Origin: a virus
IMG/VR virus record: IMGVR_UViG_3300034104_005687
Coordinates: 248,001-312,000 of that record
Length of the DNA: 64,000 nt
Strand: one strand, 5' to 3'
Made by a program: the position numbers and the translations under genes. Shown here piece after piece: positions 32,803 to 42,100 of this stretch. Within the stretch, counting starts at the first letter, position 1; each line of letters begins with the position of its first letter. Under the pieces are notes generated by a model. The model did not search any database and was not told where the DNA came from. It was given only the letters and a program-made list of their open reading frames with translations.

Positions 32803-35073
32803 ATGTCCATGACAAACAACTCCGAAATTGAAAGCATTGTTGAACAAGCCGTTGAAATTGCTCGCGACAAAAAACATGAATTTGTTATCACCGAGCACTT
32901 GCTGTTGGCCATGATACGGTATCAGCCGTTTCGCAAACTACTGGACAAATTTGGCACAGACACTGAGCACATGGAGGTCGAGGTTGACACATATCTTGGT
33001 GGTCTGACCAACATTGTGACTTCAGCAGAAAACATCCAGCCCAGAAAAACACAGGCTCTGGAACGCATTTTCAATCGAGCCAATGTGCAGGCCATGTTTA
33101 CTGGCCGACGCACACTGACCACTGGCGACTTGTATCTCAGCATCATGAGTGAGAGCAACAGTCATGCACATTATTTCTTGCTGAAATACGGTGTGAAGAA
33201 AACAGAATTCATTGACTTCTGGCAGAAAAACTACACTGCTGCCGAAGGCAAACTCAGCAATACACAAGCCACAGAAATCCTGGAAGAGTACTGCATAAAC
33301 CTCAGTGCCAAGGCCAAAGCCAATCAGCTGGAGCCCATGATTGGCAGAAGCAAAGAAGTACAGGAAATGATCACTGTGCTGGCTCGCAAGTTCAAGGCCA
33401 ACGTGCTGATGGTGGGCGATCCTGGTGTGGGCAAGACTGCTATTGTGGAAGGCTTGGCCCAGGAAATTGTGGCTGGTCGAGTGCCTGCGTTTATCAAGGA
33501 TCATGAAGTATGGGGCTTGGAAATTGGTTCACTGTTGGCCGGATCTAAGTATCGCGGTGACTTTGAAGAAAAACTCAAGTCTGTGATTGCTGCACTGGAA
33601 AGCAGAAAGAACTGTATTTTGTTTGTGGACGAAGCACACACCATGAAAGGTGCAGGAGCCAGTTCCAACAGCAGCCTGGACTTTGCCAACATGCTGAAGC
33701 CTGCTATCACCAAAGGCAGCTTGAAAGTGGTGGCTTCAACTACCTGGGAAGAATACTATGAAAGCTTTGAAAAAGACCGTGCTCTTATGCGACGTTTCTA
33801 TCGCTTGTCGATTGATGAACCGGATACTCTCACTACCGAACAAATTCTCATTGGTTTGTCGCCCCGGCTCGAACAGTTTCACAATGTTCTCATTGATACC
33901 GAAGCCATTACGGGCGCAGTGGAGTTGGCCAACCGATACATCCATGATCGCAAAAACCCAGACAAGTCGATTGATCTCATTGATGCAGCATGTGCTCGGG
34001 AACGTGTCAAAGACGCAGGTACAGTTACAATTACAAAATCCATGATTGAACAACAGCTGAGTCGTGTGGCTGGTGTGCCTGTGGACAAACTGCAAAATGA
34101 ACGCAGTGCCAAAATTGTGGAACTGGAAGGCAATATCAAACAACGACTATATGGGCAAAATTCAGCTGTGGACACTGTGTTGGAACGTGTGTACATCAGC
34201 TTTGCCGGCATCGGCAATGAGAGCAAGCCCATGAGCAGTTTCTTGTTCCTGGGACCCACAGGCACAGGCAAAACAGAATTGGCCAAAGCATTGTCCAACA
34301 ATCTAGACATGCACTTGTTGCGATACGACATGAGTGAGTATCAGGAACGTCACTCAGTAAGCAGTTTGATTGGTGCGCCACCAGGATATGTGGGCTTTGA
34401 AGATGGCAACATCGGCGGCGGCAAACTGATCTCAGACATCAGCAAGCATCCGTTCAGCATTATCTTGTTTGACGAGATTGAAAAAGCTCACCCCGATGTC
34501 ACCAATATCTTGTTGCAGATGCTGGACGAAGGACACATCACTGGCAGCAACGGCAAAAAAGTCAGTTGCAAAAACACCATCATCATCATGACATCCAACC
34601 TGGGTGCACGTGACAGTGAAACCAATGCCATTGGCTTTGGTTCACAAGAAAAAACAGGCGAAGACGAACGAGCCATGAAAGAGTTTTTCAAGCCCGAGCT
34701 GCGAAATCGTATTGATGCTGTGTGCAAGTTTGTGAAACTGGACACACTGGCCATCAAGAAGATTGTGGTAAAGTTTGTGGATGAACTCAAAGCCAGCTTG
34801 GCACCCAAGAACATCAGACTGAATCTTAGCGAAGCAGTGATTGATTACTTGGCAGTCAAAGGATACGACAGCAAGATGGGCGCTCGACCATTGAGTCGCA
34901 AAATTGACGAAATCATTCGTGTGCCGTTGAGCAAGAAGATCTTGTTTGAACGTTTGAGCGACTGCACAGTCAACGTGGATATTCAAAACGACACAGCAGT
35001 GTTTGATGTAGAAGTTGCAGTTCAATCAGGAGTAAATCATGACGGTATCATTGTTGTCAACACTGAAAACTGA
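32803..35073 (+). CDS. clpA: ClpA-type AAA+ unfoldase with ClpP-binding IGF loop
   Basis: 756 residues, near the ClpA length. N-domain (1-150: EFVITEHLLLAMIRYQPFRKLL), D1 with GDPGVGKTA (K211) and ILFVDEAHTMKGAG, D2 with GPTGTGKTE (K490), IILFDEIEKAHPDV, and sensor-2 GARPLSR. There is no ClpB-type coiled-coil middle domain. ClpP-binding loop IGF occurs at residues 610-612 (TNAIGFGSQ), aligned with the ClpA IGL position. So the protein should be able to dock on ClpP; none is encoded here, implying use of host ClpP. A truncated ClpX/ClpB reading is excluded by two complete ATPase domains. Confidence 0.85.
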   Translation: MSMTNNSEIESIVEQAVEIARDKKHEFVITEHLLLAMIRYQPFRKLLDKFGTDTEHMEVEVDTYLGGLTNIVTSAENIQPRKTQALERIFNRANVQAMFTGRRTLTTGDLYLSIMSESNSHAHYFLLKYGVKKTEFIDFWQKNYTAAEGKLSNTQATEILEEYCINLSAKAKANQLEPMIGRSKEVQEMITVLARKFKANVLMVGDPGVGKTAIVEGLAQEIVAGRVPAFIKDHEVWGLEIGSLLAGSKYRGDFEEKLKSVIAALESRKNCILFVDEAHTMKGAGASSNSSLDFANMLKPAITKGSLKVVASTTWEEYYESFEKDRALMRRFYRLSIDEPDTLTTEQILIGLSPRLEQFHNVLIDTEAITGAVELANRYIHDRKNPDKSIDLIDAACARERVKDAGTVTITKSMIEQQLSRVAGVPVDKLQNERSAKIVELEGNIKQRLYGQNSAVDTVLERVYISFAGIGNESKPMSSFLFLGPTGTGKTELAKALSNNLDMHLLRYDMSEYQERHSVSSLIGAPPGYVGFEDGNIGGGKLISDISKHPFSIILFDEIEKAHPDVTNILLQMLDEGHITGSNGKKVSCKNTIIIMTSNLGARDSETNAIGFGSQEKTGEDERAMKEFFKPELRNRIDAVCKFVKLDTLAIKKIVVKFVDELKASLAPKNIRLNLSEAVIDYLAVKGYDSKMGARPLSRKIDEIIRVPLSKKILFERLSDCTVNVDIQNDTAVFDVEVAVQSGVNHDGIIVVNTEN

Positions 35074-35710
35074 AAGTCGAGACCGACTGTATTTTGATCA
35101 GTGGCAGTATGCGTTTTCTTTTTGGTTGAAAGAAGCGCACACACTCAGACATAGATCTGTTGCTGCACTAGATCACTATGTTGGTGACAGAATGTCATGG
35201 GCACACTGGGAAGAACGGTACACAGCAAAAGTAGTTTCCGATCTAAGAATCGTTCTGGATTTTGTCAACCATATTGCACAGCCGTTCAAGCTGACTGTGA
35301 GCGGGCACTGGGCTTCGATCTATACCAACGATCCTGACATTGCTGACGATTTAATTGCGCAGTGTCCTTTTACCAAACAACACCGGATCAAACAGGCTGT
35401 GGTAGATCGGCCTCGTGACACTGTGTTGCTGTTGGAGCCCACACATCAGTTTCGCAGTTACTTTAAGAGTCAGAAATTTCCTGGGGCCAAAATATCTGCT
35501 TTACAAGATTTTTTTACAGCGCAAGGCAACGATATAAAACCCAGTATTGCCATGCAACAGTTCTTGAAAGGTACTCGGCACGGCAATCACTGGATTCCAG
35601 ATCACTACTATGTGGACTACAATGACCCAGTGTATGCTACCATGTTGGCATTGATCATGCCCAGAGCTTTCAGAAAGACTGTGCCCATTGTTCAGCGTAT
35701 AAATACTTGA
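35039..35710 (+). CDS. Conserved hypothetical phage protein
   Basis: 223 residues, overlapping the clpA 3' end by 35 nt. Aromatic-rich (YFDQWQYAFSFWLKEAHTLRH, GNHWIPDHYYVDYNDPVY). No known motif. The gene's end overlaps a late-promoter motif serving the next gene. Probably in the same transcription unit as clpA. Confidence 0.5.
   Translation: MTVSLLSTLKTESRDRLYFDQWQYAFSFWLKEAHTLRHRSVAALDHYVGDRMSWAHWEERYTAKVVSDLRIVLDFVNHIAQPFKLTVSGHWASIYTNDPDIADDLIAQCPFTKQHRIKQAVVDRPRDTVLLLEPTHQFRSYFKSQKFPGAKISALQDFFTAQGNDIKPSIAMQQFLKGTRHGNHWIPDHYYVDYNDPVYATMLALIMPRAFRKTVPIVQRINT
35698..35705 (+). promoter_or_regulatory. T4 late promoter, exact TATAAATA
   Basis: Perfect TATAAATA 7 nt before the ATG at 35713. 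It is the strongest of the late-type motifs and starts the small virion gene set that follows; the mRNA would be nearly leaderless. Confidence 0.7.
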
Positions 35711-35712
35711 CT

Positions 35713-35880
35713 ATGGCAAAAATTATCGAAGACGTACTCGTCATTAAATTCAGCAAAATTGTGCGTGAAAACGACACAGACCCAGATCCAGCTATTACCA
35801 ATGAGCACATTACTGCCATGGTAGAAGTTGCACAGGAACTGGTGGGCAGTGCAGTGATTGTGGAAGTTGAACGAGCATAA
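35713..35880 (+). CDS. 55-residue conserved small protein
   Basis: ATG at 35713 directly behind an exact late promoter motif. Reads MAKIIEDVLVIKFSKIVRE and onwards to AVIVEVERA; a beta/alpha/beta-like acidic protein. The stop overlaps the next start (TAATG). Probably a virion or assembly protein because of its promoter; function not recognised. Confidence 0.6.
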   Translation: MAKIIEDVLVIKFSKIVRENDTDPDPAITNEHITAMVEVAQELVGSAVIVEVERA

Positions 35881-36242
35881 TGATCACCACCAAAACCATG
35901 CTGGGCACCACAGTGTATGGCACACCGTCGGGCAACTACGACGGCAGCAGTCAAGACTGGGCTGGCGATGCTGTCGAAGCTGCCAACTACTATCAAGGTC
36001 GCGGTGGTTTGCAAACTGTGTTGATCAATGTAACTAGCGTGGTAGCCGAAATCATCATCGAAGCCACCCTAGACTCTGTGGCTCAAACTGCCACATGGTT
36101 TGAAACTTATTCCATTGGTGATTCAAGTTCGGCTGTGACTGGTTATTATTCGGTCAATATTCCTGGAAACTTTGCCTGGATTCGGGCCCGTGTAGTGGGC
36201 TTTGACGGCGGTACTATTAACTCTGTAACTATTTCATACTGA
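35880..36242 (+). CDS. Beta-sandwich virion protein (conserved in T4-like phages)
   Basis: 120 residues. TVYGTPSGNYDGSSQDWAGD, YYQGRGGLQTVLINV and WIRARVVGFDGGTINSVTISY form an all-beta domain. I recall this pattern in structural proteins of aquatic T4-like phages. Expressed from the exact late promoter at 35698. Could be a head-decoration or tail protein; unproven. Confidence 0.55.
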   Translation: MITTKTMLGTTVYGTPSGNYDGSSQDWAGDAVEAANYYQGRGGLQTVLINVTSVVAEIIIEATLDSVAQTATWFETYSIGDSSSAVTGYYSVNIPGNFAWIRARVVGFDGGTINSVTISY

Positions 36243-36679
36243 TGACTACTTCAAAATTAAAATTCGATATTGTTCCCACCAATCCTGATGCTCCCGTAGG
36301 CGTAGAGGTTTGGGCTGATCAGCAATGCATACTGAATCAAGATCAGTGTACTGAATCTCATGCAGTGGACCACGATTTTGATGACACAGTTGAACAACTG
36401 CATGTTGTGAAAATTGTGATAAAAAACAAAACAGCCGAACACACTCAAATTGATGACAACGGCACAATTGTGAGTGACAGCATGTTGGAAATCAACAACT
36501 TCAGCATTGACGGAATTGACATAGATCAAGTGGTGCGCGAACAAGCTGTGTACCGACATGATTTCAACGGTACTGAGACCGAAATCACTGAACAGTTCTA
36601 CAACACTGTGGGCTGCAACGGAACTGTGAGCTTGAAGTTTTCTACCCCTGTTTACCTTTGGTTGCTGGAACACATGTAA
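36242..36679 (+). CDS. Hypothetical virion-region protein
   Basis: 145 residues, acidic, beta-rich (FDIVPTNPDAPVGVEVWADQQCIL; LEINNFSIDGIDIDQVVREQ). Resembles a carbohydrate-binding or Ig-like fold in strand pattern only. Coupled to the previous gene (TGATG). No function recognised. Confidence 0.5.
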   Translation: MTTSKLKFDIVPTNPDAPVGVEVWADQQCILNQDQCTESHAVDHDFDDTVEQLHVVKIVIKNKTAEHTQIDDNGTIVSDSMLEINNFSIDGIDIDQVVREQAVYRHDFNGTETEITEQFYNTVGCNGTVSLKFSTPVYLWLLEHM

Positions 36680-36687
36680 ACTAAATA
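36680..36687 (+). promoter_or_regulatory. T4-type late promoter motif 5 nt before ATG
   Basis: ACTAAATA with ATG at 36693; leaderless-type arrangement for the nucleotidyltransferase/cassette gene. Overlaps the previous stop. Confidence 0.5.
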
Positions 36688-36692
36688 CCAGC

Positions 36693-38162
36693 ATGACCAC
36701 AATTGTAATCATGCCTGGCGGCTTTCACCCATTTCATGCAGGACATGCTGCATTGTATCAAAGTGCGCAACAAACTTTTCCCGATGCTGAAGTGTATGTT
36801 GCTGCCACCAACGATACCAGTTCACGACCTTTTCCGTTTGCTGTAAAAGAAAAGCTGGCTCGATTAGCCGGAGTCGATACAGGTCATTTTGTACAAGTCA
36901 AATCACCGTTTAGAGCAGAAGAAATTACCGCCAAGTTTGATCCACAAAAAGATGTGTTGATCTTTGTACGCAGTGAAAAAGACGCAGCACAACCGCCACA
37001 ACCTGGTGGTGTCAAAAAAGACGGGTCGCCTAGCTACTTGCAGCCTTTGTTGGGTGCTCGAAAGCTAGAACCATTTGCAAAACATGCCTACATGGCATAC
37101 TTGCCCACTGTGGAGTTTGGTCCTGGCATGACGTCGGCCACTGAGATTCGTAGTGCATGGCCCCGGCTAAACGAAAAACGCAAAACAGCTCTTGTGATGA
37201 GCCTGTACCCTAAAACGCAAACGAACCCTAAGTTGGCACAAACTGTGGTCAAACTGTTGGACACAGCATTAGGTGTAGTAGATGAGAGTGCGCTGGATAA
37301 CCTTCCACGCCCAAACAAACGTAATCAATTCAAGAGTCTACACAAACAAAGAAAACAACGTGGACTAGACGAGCAAGGTGTGGCGGAAGGCGTTCCTCAA
37401 CCTGGTAAATCATCTGGCAAACCTATATCCTGGATTGATCCTACCAAAGTTGTAACAGAATATCTAACGCTAGATGAGATATTCAAGTCAGTATCAGGCA
37501 TACCATACTATAACAATGTTGTAACAGATAGAGATAATAAAGACTTTACTTGGGGAGTAACTAAAAGAGTAATTCAATATGCAAAAGAATTAGTCATACG
37601 ACCCGATGCCTATAAAAACTGGCCTCCTATAATAGTTTTAGATGGCAAATTACAAGACGGGGCACATCGCATATCCACTATATACTTGATGCAACAAAGA
37701 GTTCAGCCAAATAACCCAATTTGGAAAAACGCTAAACTAAAAGTAGAATTTGGTACATCAGATAATGTAAAGCAAGGTGTGGCGGAAGGCAACGATGATA
37801 TCTGGGGACCGCAAGGAAACTTTGCTGGAGATATCAAAATAGATGTTGGCACAGCAAGCATGAAAAAAATACAAGCTGGTGATACTGTAAAGTATTTTGG
37901 AGAAACAGCACAAGTAATTGAACTAGATCCAGACAAAAACTATGCTCGAATCTCAGCCAATGGCAAGACTCTGAATGTGCGTTTATCTGACTTAAAACAG
38001 TTAGGTCGAGGTGTAGGCGAAAACCAAGGTTGGGCTGCTACCTTTACCAACGAAGACGACTACATAGAAGAAAAGTGGAGCAGCAAGTACAAAAACAGCA
38101 TCAACTGTGCTGCACCACGAGGATTCAGTCAACGTGCTCACTGTGCTGGCCGCAAAAAATAA
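36693..38162 (+). CDS. Nucleotidyltransferase plus GVAEG-bounded ParB-like cassette
   Basis: 489 residues in modules. 1-195: cytidylyltransferase-like domain with MPGGFHPFHAGHAALY (HxGH) and GMTSATEIRSAW (ISxTxIR equivalent). 228-233 and 361-366: identical QGVAEG peptides encoded by the same 20-bp DNA. Between them (234-360) lies a ParB/sulfiredoxin-like domain, NWPPIIVLDGKLQDGAHR (DGxHR motif). 370-445: small beta domain (IQAGDTVKYFGETAQVIELD), then RGVGENQG, a weak third site. The C-terminus (KSINCAAPRGFSQRAHCAGRKK region) is a basic Cys-containing tail. E-G bonds in GVAEG fit prohead-protease-like sites, so it may be a processed polyprotein; inference. Confidence 0.6.
   Translation: MTTIVIMPGGFHPFHAGHAALYQSAQQTFPDAEVYVAATNDTSSRPFPFAVKEKLARLAGVDTGHFVQVKSPFRAEEITAKFDPQKDVLIFVRSEKDAAQPPQPGGVKKDGSPSYLQPLLGARKLEPFAKHAYMAYLPTVEFGPGMTSATEIRSAWPRLNEKRKTALVMSLYPKTQTNPKLAQTVVKLLDTALGVVDESALDNLPRPNKRNQFKSLHKQRKQRGLDEQGVAEGVPQPGKSSGKPISWIDPTKVVTEYLTLDEIFKSVSGIPYYNNVVTDRDNKDFTWGVTKRVIQYAKELVIRPDAYKNWPPIIVLDGKLQDGAHRISTIYLMQQRVQPNNPIWKNAKLKVEFGTSDNVKQGVAEGNDDIWGPQGNFAGDIKIDVGTASMKKIQAGDTVKYFGETAQVIELDPDKNYARISANGKTLNVRLSDLKQLGRGVGENQGWAATFTNEDDYIEEKWSSKYKNSINCAAPRGFSQRAHCAGRKK
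37372..37391 (+). repeat. Cassette direct repeat, copy 1
   Basis: AGCAAGGTGTGGCGGAAGGC; encodes QGVAEG. Identical to copies 2 and 3 and 19/20 to copy 4. Left boundary of the first ParB-like cassette. Confidence 0.85.
37771..37790 (+). repeat. Cassette direct repeat, copy 2
   Basis: Same 20 bases as copy 1, exactly 399 bp (133 codons) downstream, in the same reading frame. Recombination between the two would delete the cassette without a frameshift. Confidence 0.85.
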
Positions 38163-38214
38163 TTGATTTTTGTTTCAAAACCACTAGAAAAATTTTGTCA
38201 GGCCGTGTATAATC

Positions 38215-38222
38215 TGTAAATA
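38215..38222 (+). promoter_or_regulatory. T4-type late promoter motif (TGTAAATA)
   Basis: 6/8 match to TATAAATA, 23 nt before the ATG at 38246, with an ACGGAG site between. A TATAAT (38208-38213) lies just upstream but lacks a spaced -35. Confidence 0.4.
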
Positions 38223-38245
38223 TTAGCACATTTTACGGAGATACC

Positions 38246-39148
38246 ATGGCAGACATTCAACCCACAACCACCCCACCTAGCAACACTGATCCCGCTCAAG
38301 TACAGATTCAAGTTGATCTAGATTACTTGCGCACTACTCGTGTTCATATCTGCATGCCATGCTACGGCGGCATGATGACTGAACAAACATTCATGAGCTT
38401 TATCAAATGGGGCAATACTTGTCGCCAATTGGGCATTGACTGGACTGTGGAAACCATGACCAATGAAAGCTTAATCAGTCGTGCACGAAACACACTCACA
38501 GCCAAGTTCTTGAACACACCCGAAAGCACTCACTTGATGTTTATCGACGCAGACATTGGCTGGGAACCCTGGCACCTGTTGGTCATGATCAATGCTCGCA
38601 AAGACGTGATCGGCGGCTTGTACCCCATGAAGAGTTTGCCTGTGAAATGGTGCGTCAACGGCATCCCGGGCAAAGAAGAAGGCACACCCGAACAACCACA
38701 CTTGGTAGAAGTCAGCAAAACTGGCACAGGTTTCTTGTTGATCAAGCGCGATGTGTTTGAAAAGCTGAATCAGCACCCTGCTACTCGTCCGTTCAACAAC
38801 GACATTGGCTTGCCCGAAGAACTCAATCCTTACATGAAAACCTACTTTGACACAGCAGTGCGTGAAAATCGTTACTACTCCGAAGACTGGACATTCTGTG
38901 AAAACTGGCGTGATCTAGGCGGGGAAGTGTACGTGGACAAACGTGTGCTGTTGCGTCACGTGGGCACCTATGTGTTTGACGGTCAAACACAAGACAAACT
39001 GTATCAGGACCTTGCTGCTCTGGTCAAAGGTCCCACACATCAGATTCCTAGCCAGTTGCCGCCTGCGGCTACAGAGGCTGCACCTGCTGCAGAGCCTGAA
39101 GTGTTTGCATCTAGCCAAACCCCCGAAACAACTTCTACAGCTCCGTAA
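38246..39148 (+). CDS. GT-A-fold glycosyltransferase-like protein
   Basis: 300 residues. RVHICMPCYGGMMTEQTFMSF begins a GT-A domain. ESLISRARNTLTAKFLN and STHLMFIDADIGWEPWHLL contain the DxD-like metal motif (DAD), and KTGTGFLLIKRDVFEKL with YYSEDWTFCENWRDLGG the acceptor-side ED motif, as in GT2/Anp1-like enzymes of phages. The C-terminal 40 residues are Pro/Thr/Ala-rich and disordered. Could glycosylate a virion protein or a host glycan; no partner identified. Confidence 0.6.
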   Translation: MADIQPTTTPPSNTDPAQVQIQVDLDYLRTTRVHICMPCYGGMMTEQTFMSFIKWGNTCRQLGIDWTVETMTNESLISRARNTLTAKFLNTPESTHLMFIDADIGWEPWHLLVMINARKDVIGGLYPMKSLPVKWCVNGIPGKEEGTPEQPHLVEVSKTGTGFLLIKRDVFEKLNQHPATRPFNNDIGLPEELNPYMKTYFDTAVRENRYYSEDWTFCENWRDLGGEVYVDKRVLLRHVGTYVFDGQTQDKLYQDLAALVKGPTHQIPSQLPPAATEAAPAAEPEVFASSQTPETTSTAP

Positions 39149-39149
39149 C

Positions 39150-39157
39150 GGTAAATA
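39150..39157 (+). promoter_or_regulatory. T4-type late promoter motif 5 nt before ATG
   Basis: GGTAAATA with ATG at 39163; leaderless-type arrangement ahead of the 1408-residue protein. Confidence 0.45.
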
Positions 39158-39162
39158 CACTC

Positions 39163-42100
39163 ATGAACCTCCATGAGTTAGATTCCTACAACCTTGCAGA
39201 TGCAGTAAAATTCCACAATCGCCTTAACCCGCGGTTGTGGGACAAAACTGAACATCTGTTGCCCGAAGTACACAACAAACTGCTGGAAATAGCAGCCGAT
39301 TTTCAAGAATTTTTGGGTGTGCCTGATCTAGACGTAGTGGATGTCACAGTGTCAGGATCCAATGCAGCCTACAGTTATACCCCACACAGTGACATTGACC
39401 TGCATCTTGTGGTGCAAATGCCAGAGCAAAACAGCGAAGTATTTCAAGAACTTTTCAACGCCAAAAAATATCAGTACAACGATGAACACGACATACGCAT
39501 AGGGGGTGCTGATGTTGAACTCTATGTTCAACCTGCGGATCAAAAACATCATAGTCTAGGAATCTACAGTGTCAAAAACAATGACTGGGTCCAGGTACCA
39601 CGCAGACGCAAAATAGAACTAGACGACCAGTGCGTGGCTCATAAAACTGAAGATCTGGCAGCCAGGATTGATCAAGCTGTGGCATCCGGCAGCGAAGAAA
39701 CCATGCAGCGTTTGTGGGACAAAATTAAGACCATGCGTCAGACTGGGCTAGAGCAAGCCGGCGAGTTTGGCTGCGATAACTTGGTATTCAAAATGCTGCG
39801 TCGTTCTGGACACATCGAACGTTTAACGCAAGCCAAGACACAGGCTCATGATCGTGAGCTCAGTCTCACAGAAAAGAAAAAACGCAAGAAGGCCAAAAAG
39901 AAATTTACCTATGGTGCGTTTGGTGGCTGGTTCTATCCAGGCTACAACTTTGGCGCAGGCGAAACCGGTGATGCTGGTGGCGGAGACGGCGGTGGAGAAA
40001 GTGTACGCGAAGTTGATTCAGGCATTGCACAAGGCAGCGCCATTGGTGACGCTGGTGCACAAAGCACATGGGACGGGGTAAGTCCTGACACTGACGAATA
40101 TCTCAGTGAAGAAGCCGAAGCCGAAAGCATTGTGCGTGATTTCATTAGAGACACTGCTCGCCGACTGAACATTCAGAAACTACCGCGTGTGCGACTACAC
40201 AATGATGACAGCTGGAGCGAAAATGCCGGCAGCTTTGGCAGATACGTACCTGAAACACACGAACTACATGTGAACATGGCCGATCGCCACATCATGGACA
40301 TATTGCGTACCACTGCACACGAATTGGCACATTGTAGACAGCACGAACTGTCGCCGTTGCCTGCTGATGCTGGCAACACTGGCAGTCGTTGGGAAAATCA
40401 AGCACATGCCACAGCTGGTGTGATCATGCGTGATTATGCTGATGCACATCCAGAAATGTTTGACAAATCTGCTGTAACTGAAAGCTCAGGTTACATTCCC
40501 ACTGACGCAGAAAAGAACGATCCACGCTTTGTGATGGCCTTGAGTCCAGATGTTCGTCCAGGCGCAACAGGCAAGAATGCCAACAAGATGGCGTTGAGGA
40601 CCAATGCACAAGGTCAGCCACAATTGGCCAAGACCAATGGCCTAGTAGAAAGCCTGCGTCGAGAGTTTGCTCTCCTAGAGGATGAATTTCTAGGCGAAAT
40701 CAAAATGACCAGCAAGAATCTGCGAGCTGAAGCCGCCAAGACTGGTGCTATAGCTGGCATGGAATTTGAAATGATTGTGCCCAACACTGAAGGCAACGAT
40801 GACGGTGACTTGGAACCCGACTATGACGCAGACCAACGCTGCCGTAGCATAGATGATGCTGTGGAGTTTTTCTATGACGGCGACTACAATGGCCGTAGAG
40901 ATGTTGAAAACCTACGTGCAAGAATGAACAACGATTTCCAGGAATGGCGTGATGATAAAATTGGCAATGATTGGGATACGGATGGGGATGATTATGTGCG
41001 TGAGTGGGTTGCCAACAATGTAGACGAATCAGAATGGAACAACAATGAAGATGATCCTGAAGCTTCGCGTGAAGAAAAATTAGACAACTTTGCTGCTAAT
41101 GTTTACAATGATCCCGGCAGTAATTACCATCAACAAGCATTTGATGAGTTCCGAGAAGAAAATCAAGACTCATATGACGAAAGTGACTGGTTAGACGCTG
41201 AAGACCTAGATCGCATGAGCGGTGTTGAAAACGCCTATGATATTTCTTGGCCGCACTGGACCAGCGGTGGCGGCGGTGGCGAAGCCAGTATTGAAGATGT
41301 AGCACAAGAGTTTGAAAATGCCATAGGCCGTGACGTTCGAGCCAGTGGCAGCTATCATTCAGGACGAGTACAAAGACCCAGCCCTACACAACAACACTAT
41401 GTGGTCGAGCCCGATGGCAGTTTGGAGCCGGATGATACCAATGATCAAGGCCTGGAGTTTGTAAGTCCGCCCCTGCCCATTGACGATATACTAAGTGACT
41501 TGAACAAAGTCAAGGCCTGGGCCAAAGAATATGGCTGCTATACCAACGACTCAACAGGCTTGCACATCAACATCTCAGTGCCCAACTACAGCAGAGAAAA
41601 CTTGGACTTTGTAAAGTTAGCATTGTTAATGGGCGACGAGTATATCCTGGACTTGTTTGGTCGTGTTGGCAATACCTACGCTAAGTCAGCCATGAAGCTG
41701 GTCAAGGAAAAAGTACGTGAAAATCCAGATGCAGCAAAACAGTTGCTGGACAAGATGAAGGGTAACTTGGATGCACTTGCTACCAAGGCCATCCACTCAG
41801 GTATTACCAGCAAGTACACCAGCATCAACACCAAGGACGGACACATTGAATTCCGCTCACCTGGTGGTGACTGGCTGGATGACAACTTTGACAAGATTGA
41901 AAACACCCTGTTACGATTCACAGTGGCCATGAGTGCGGCACTGAATCCGGATGCTTATCGTCAAGAGTATCAAAAGAAACTTTACAAATTGTTGACTGCG
42001 GACCAAAAGGATTCAGACACAATCAAGTATTTTGCACAATATGCTGCTGGTGAGCTACCCAAGGCTGCCTTGCGTAGTTTTGTTAAGCAAGCACAACTAG

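Noticed and set aside
38195-38213. TTGTCA and TATAAT before the gene at 38246 as a sigma70 promoter
   Set aside because: The two boxes are only 7 nt apart; the late-type motif is the better candidate.
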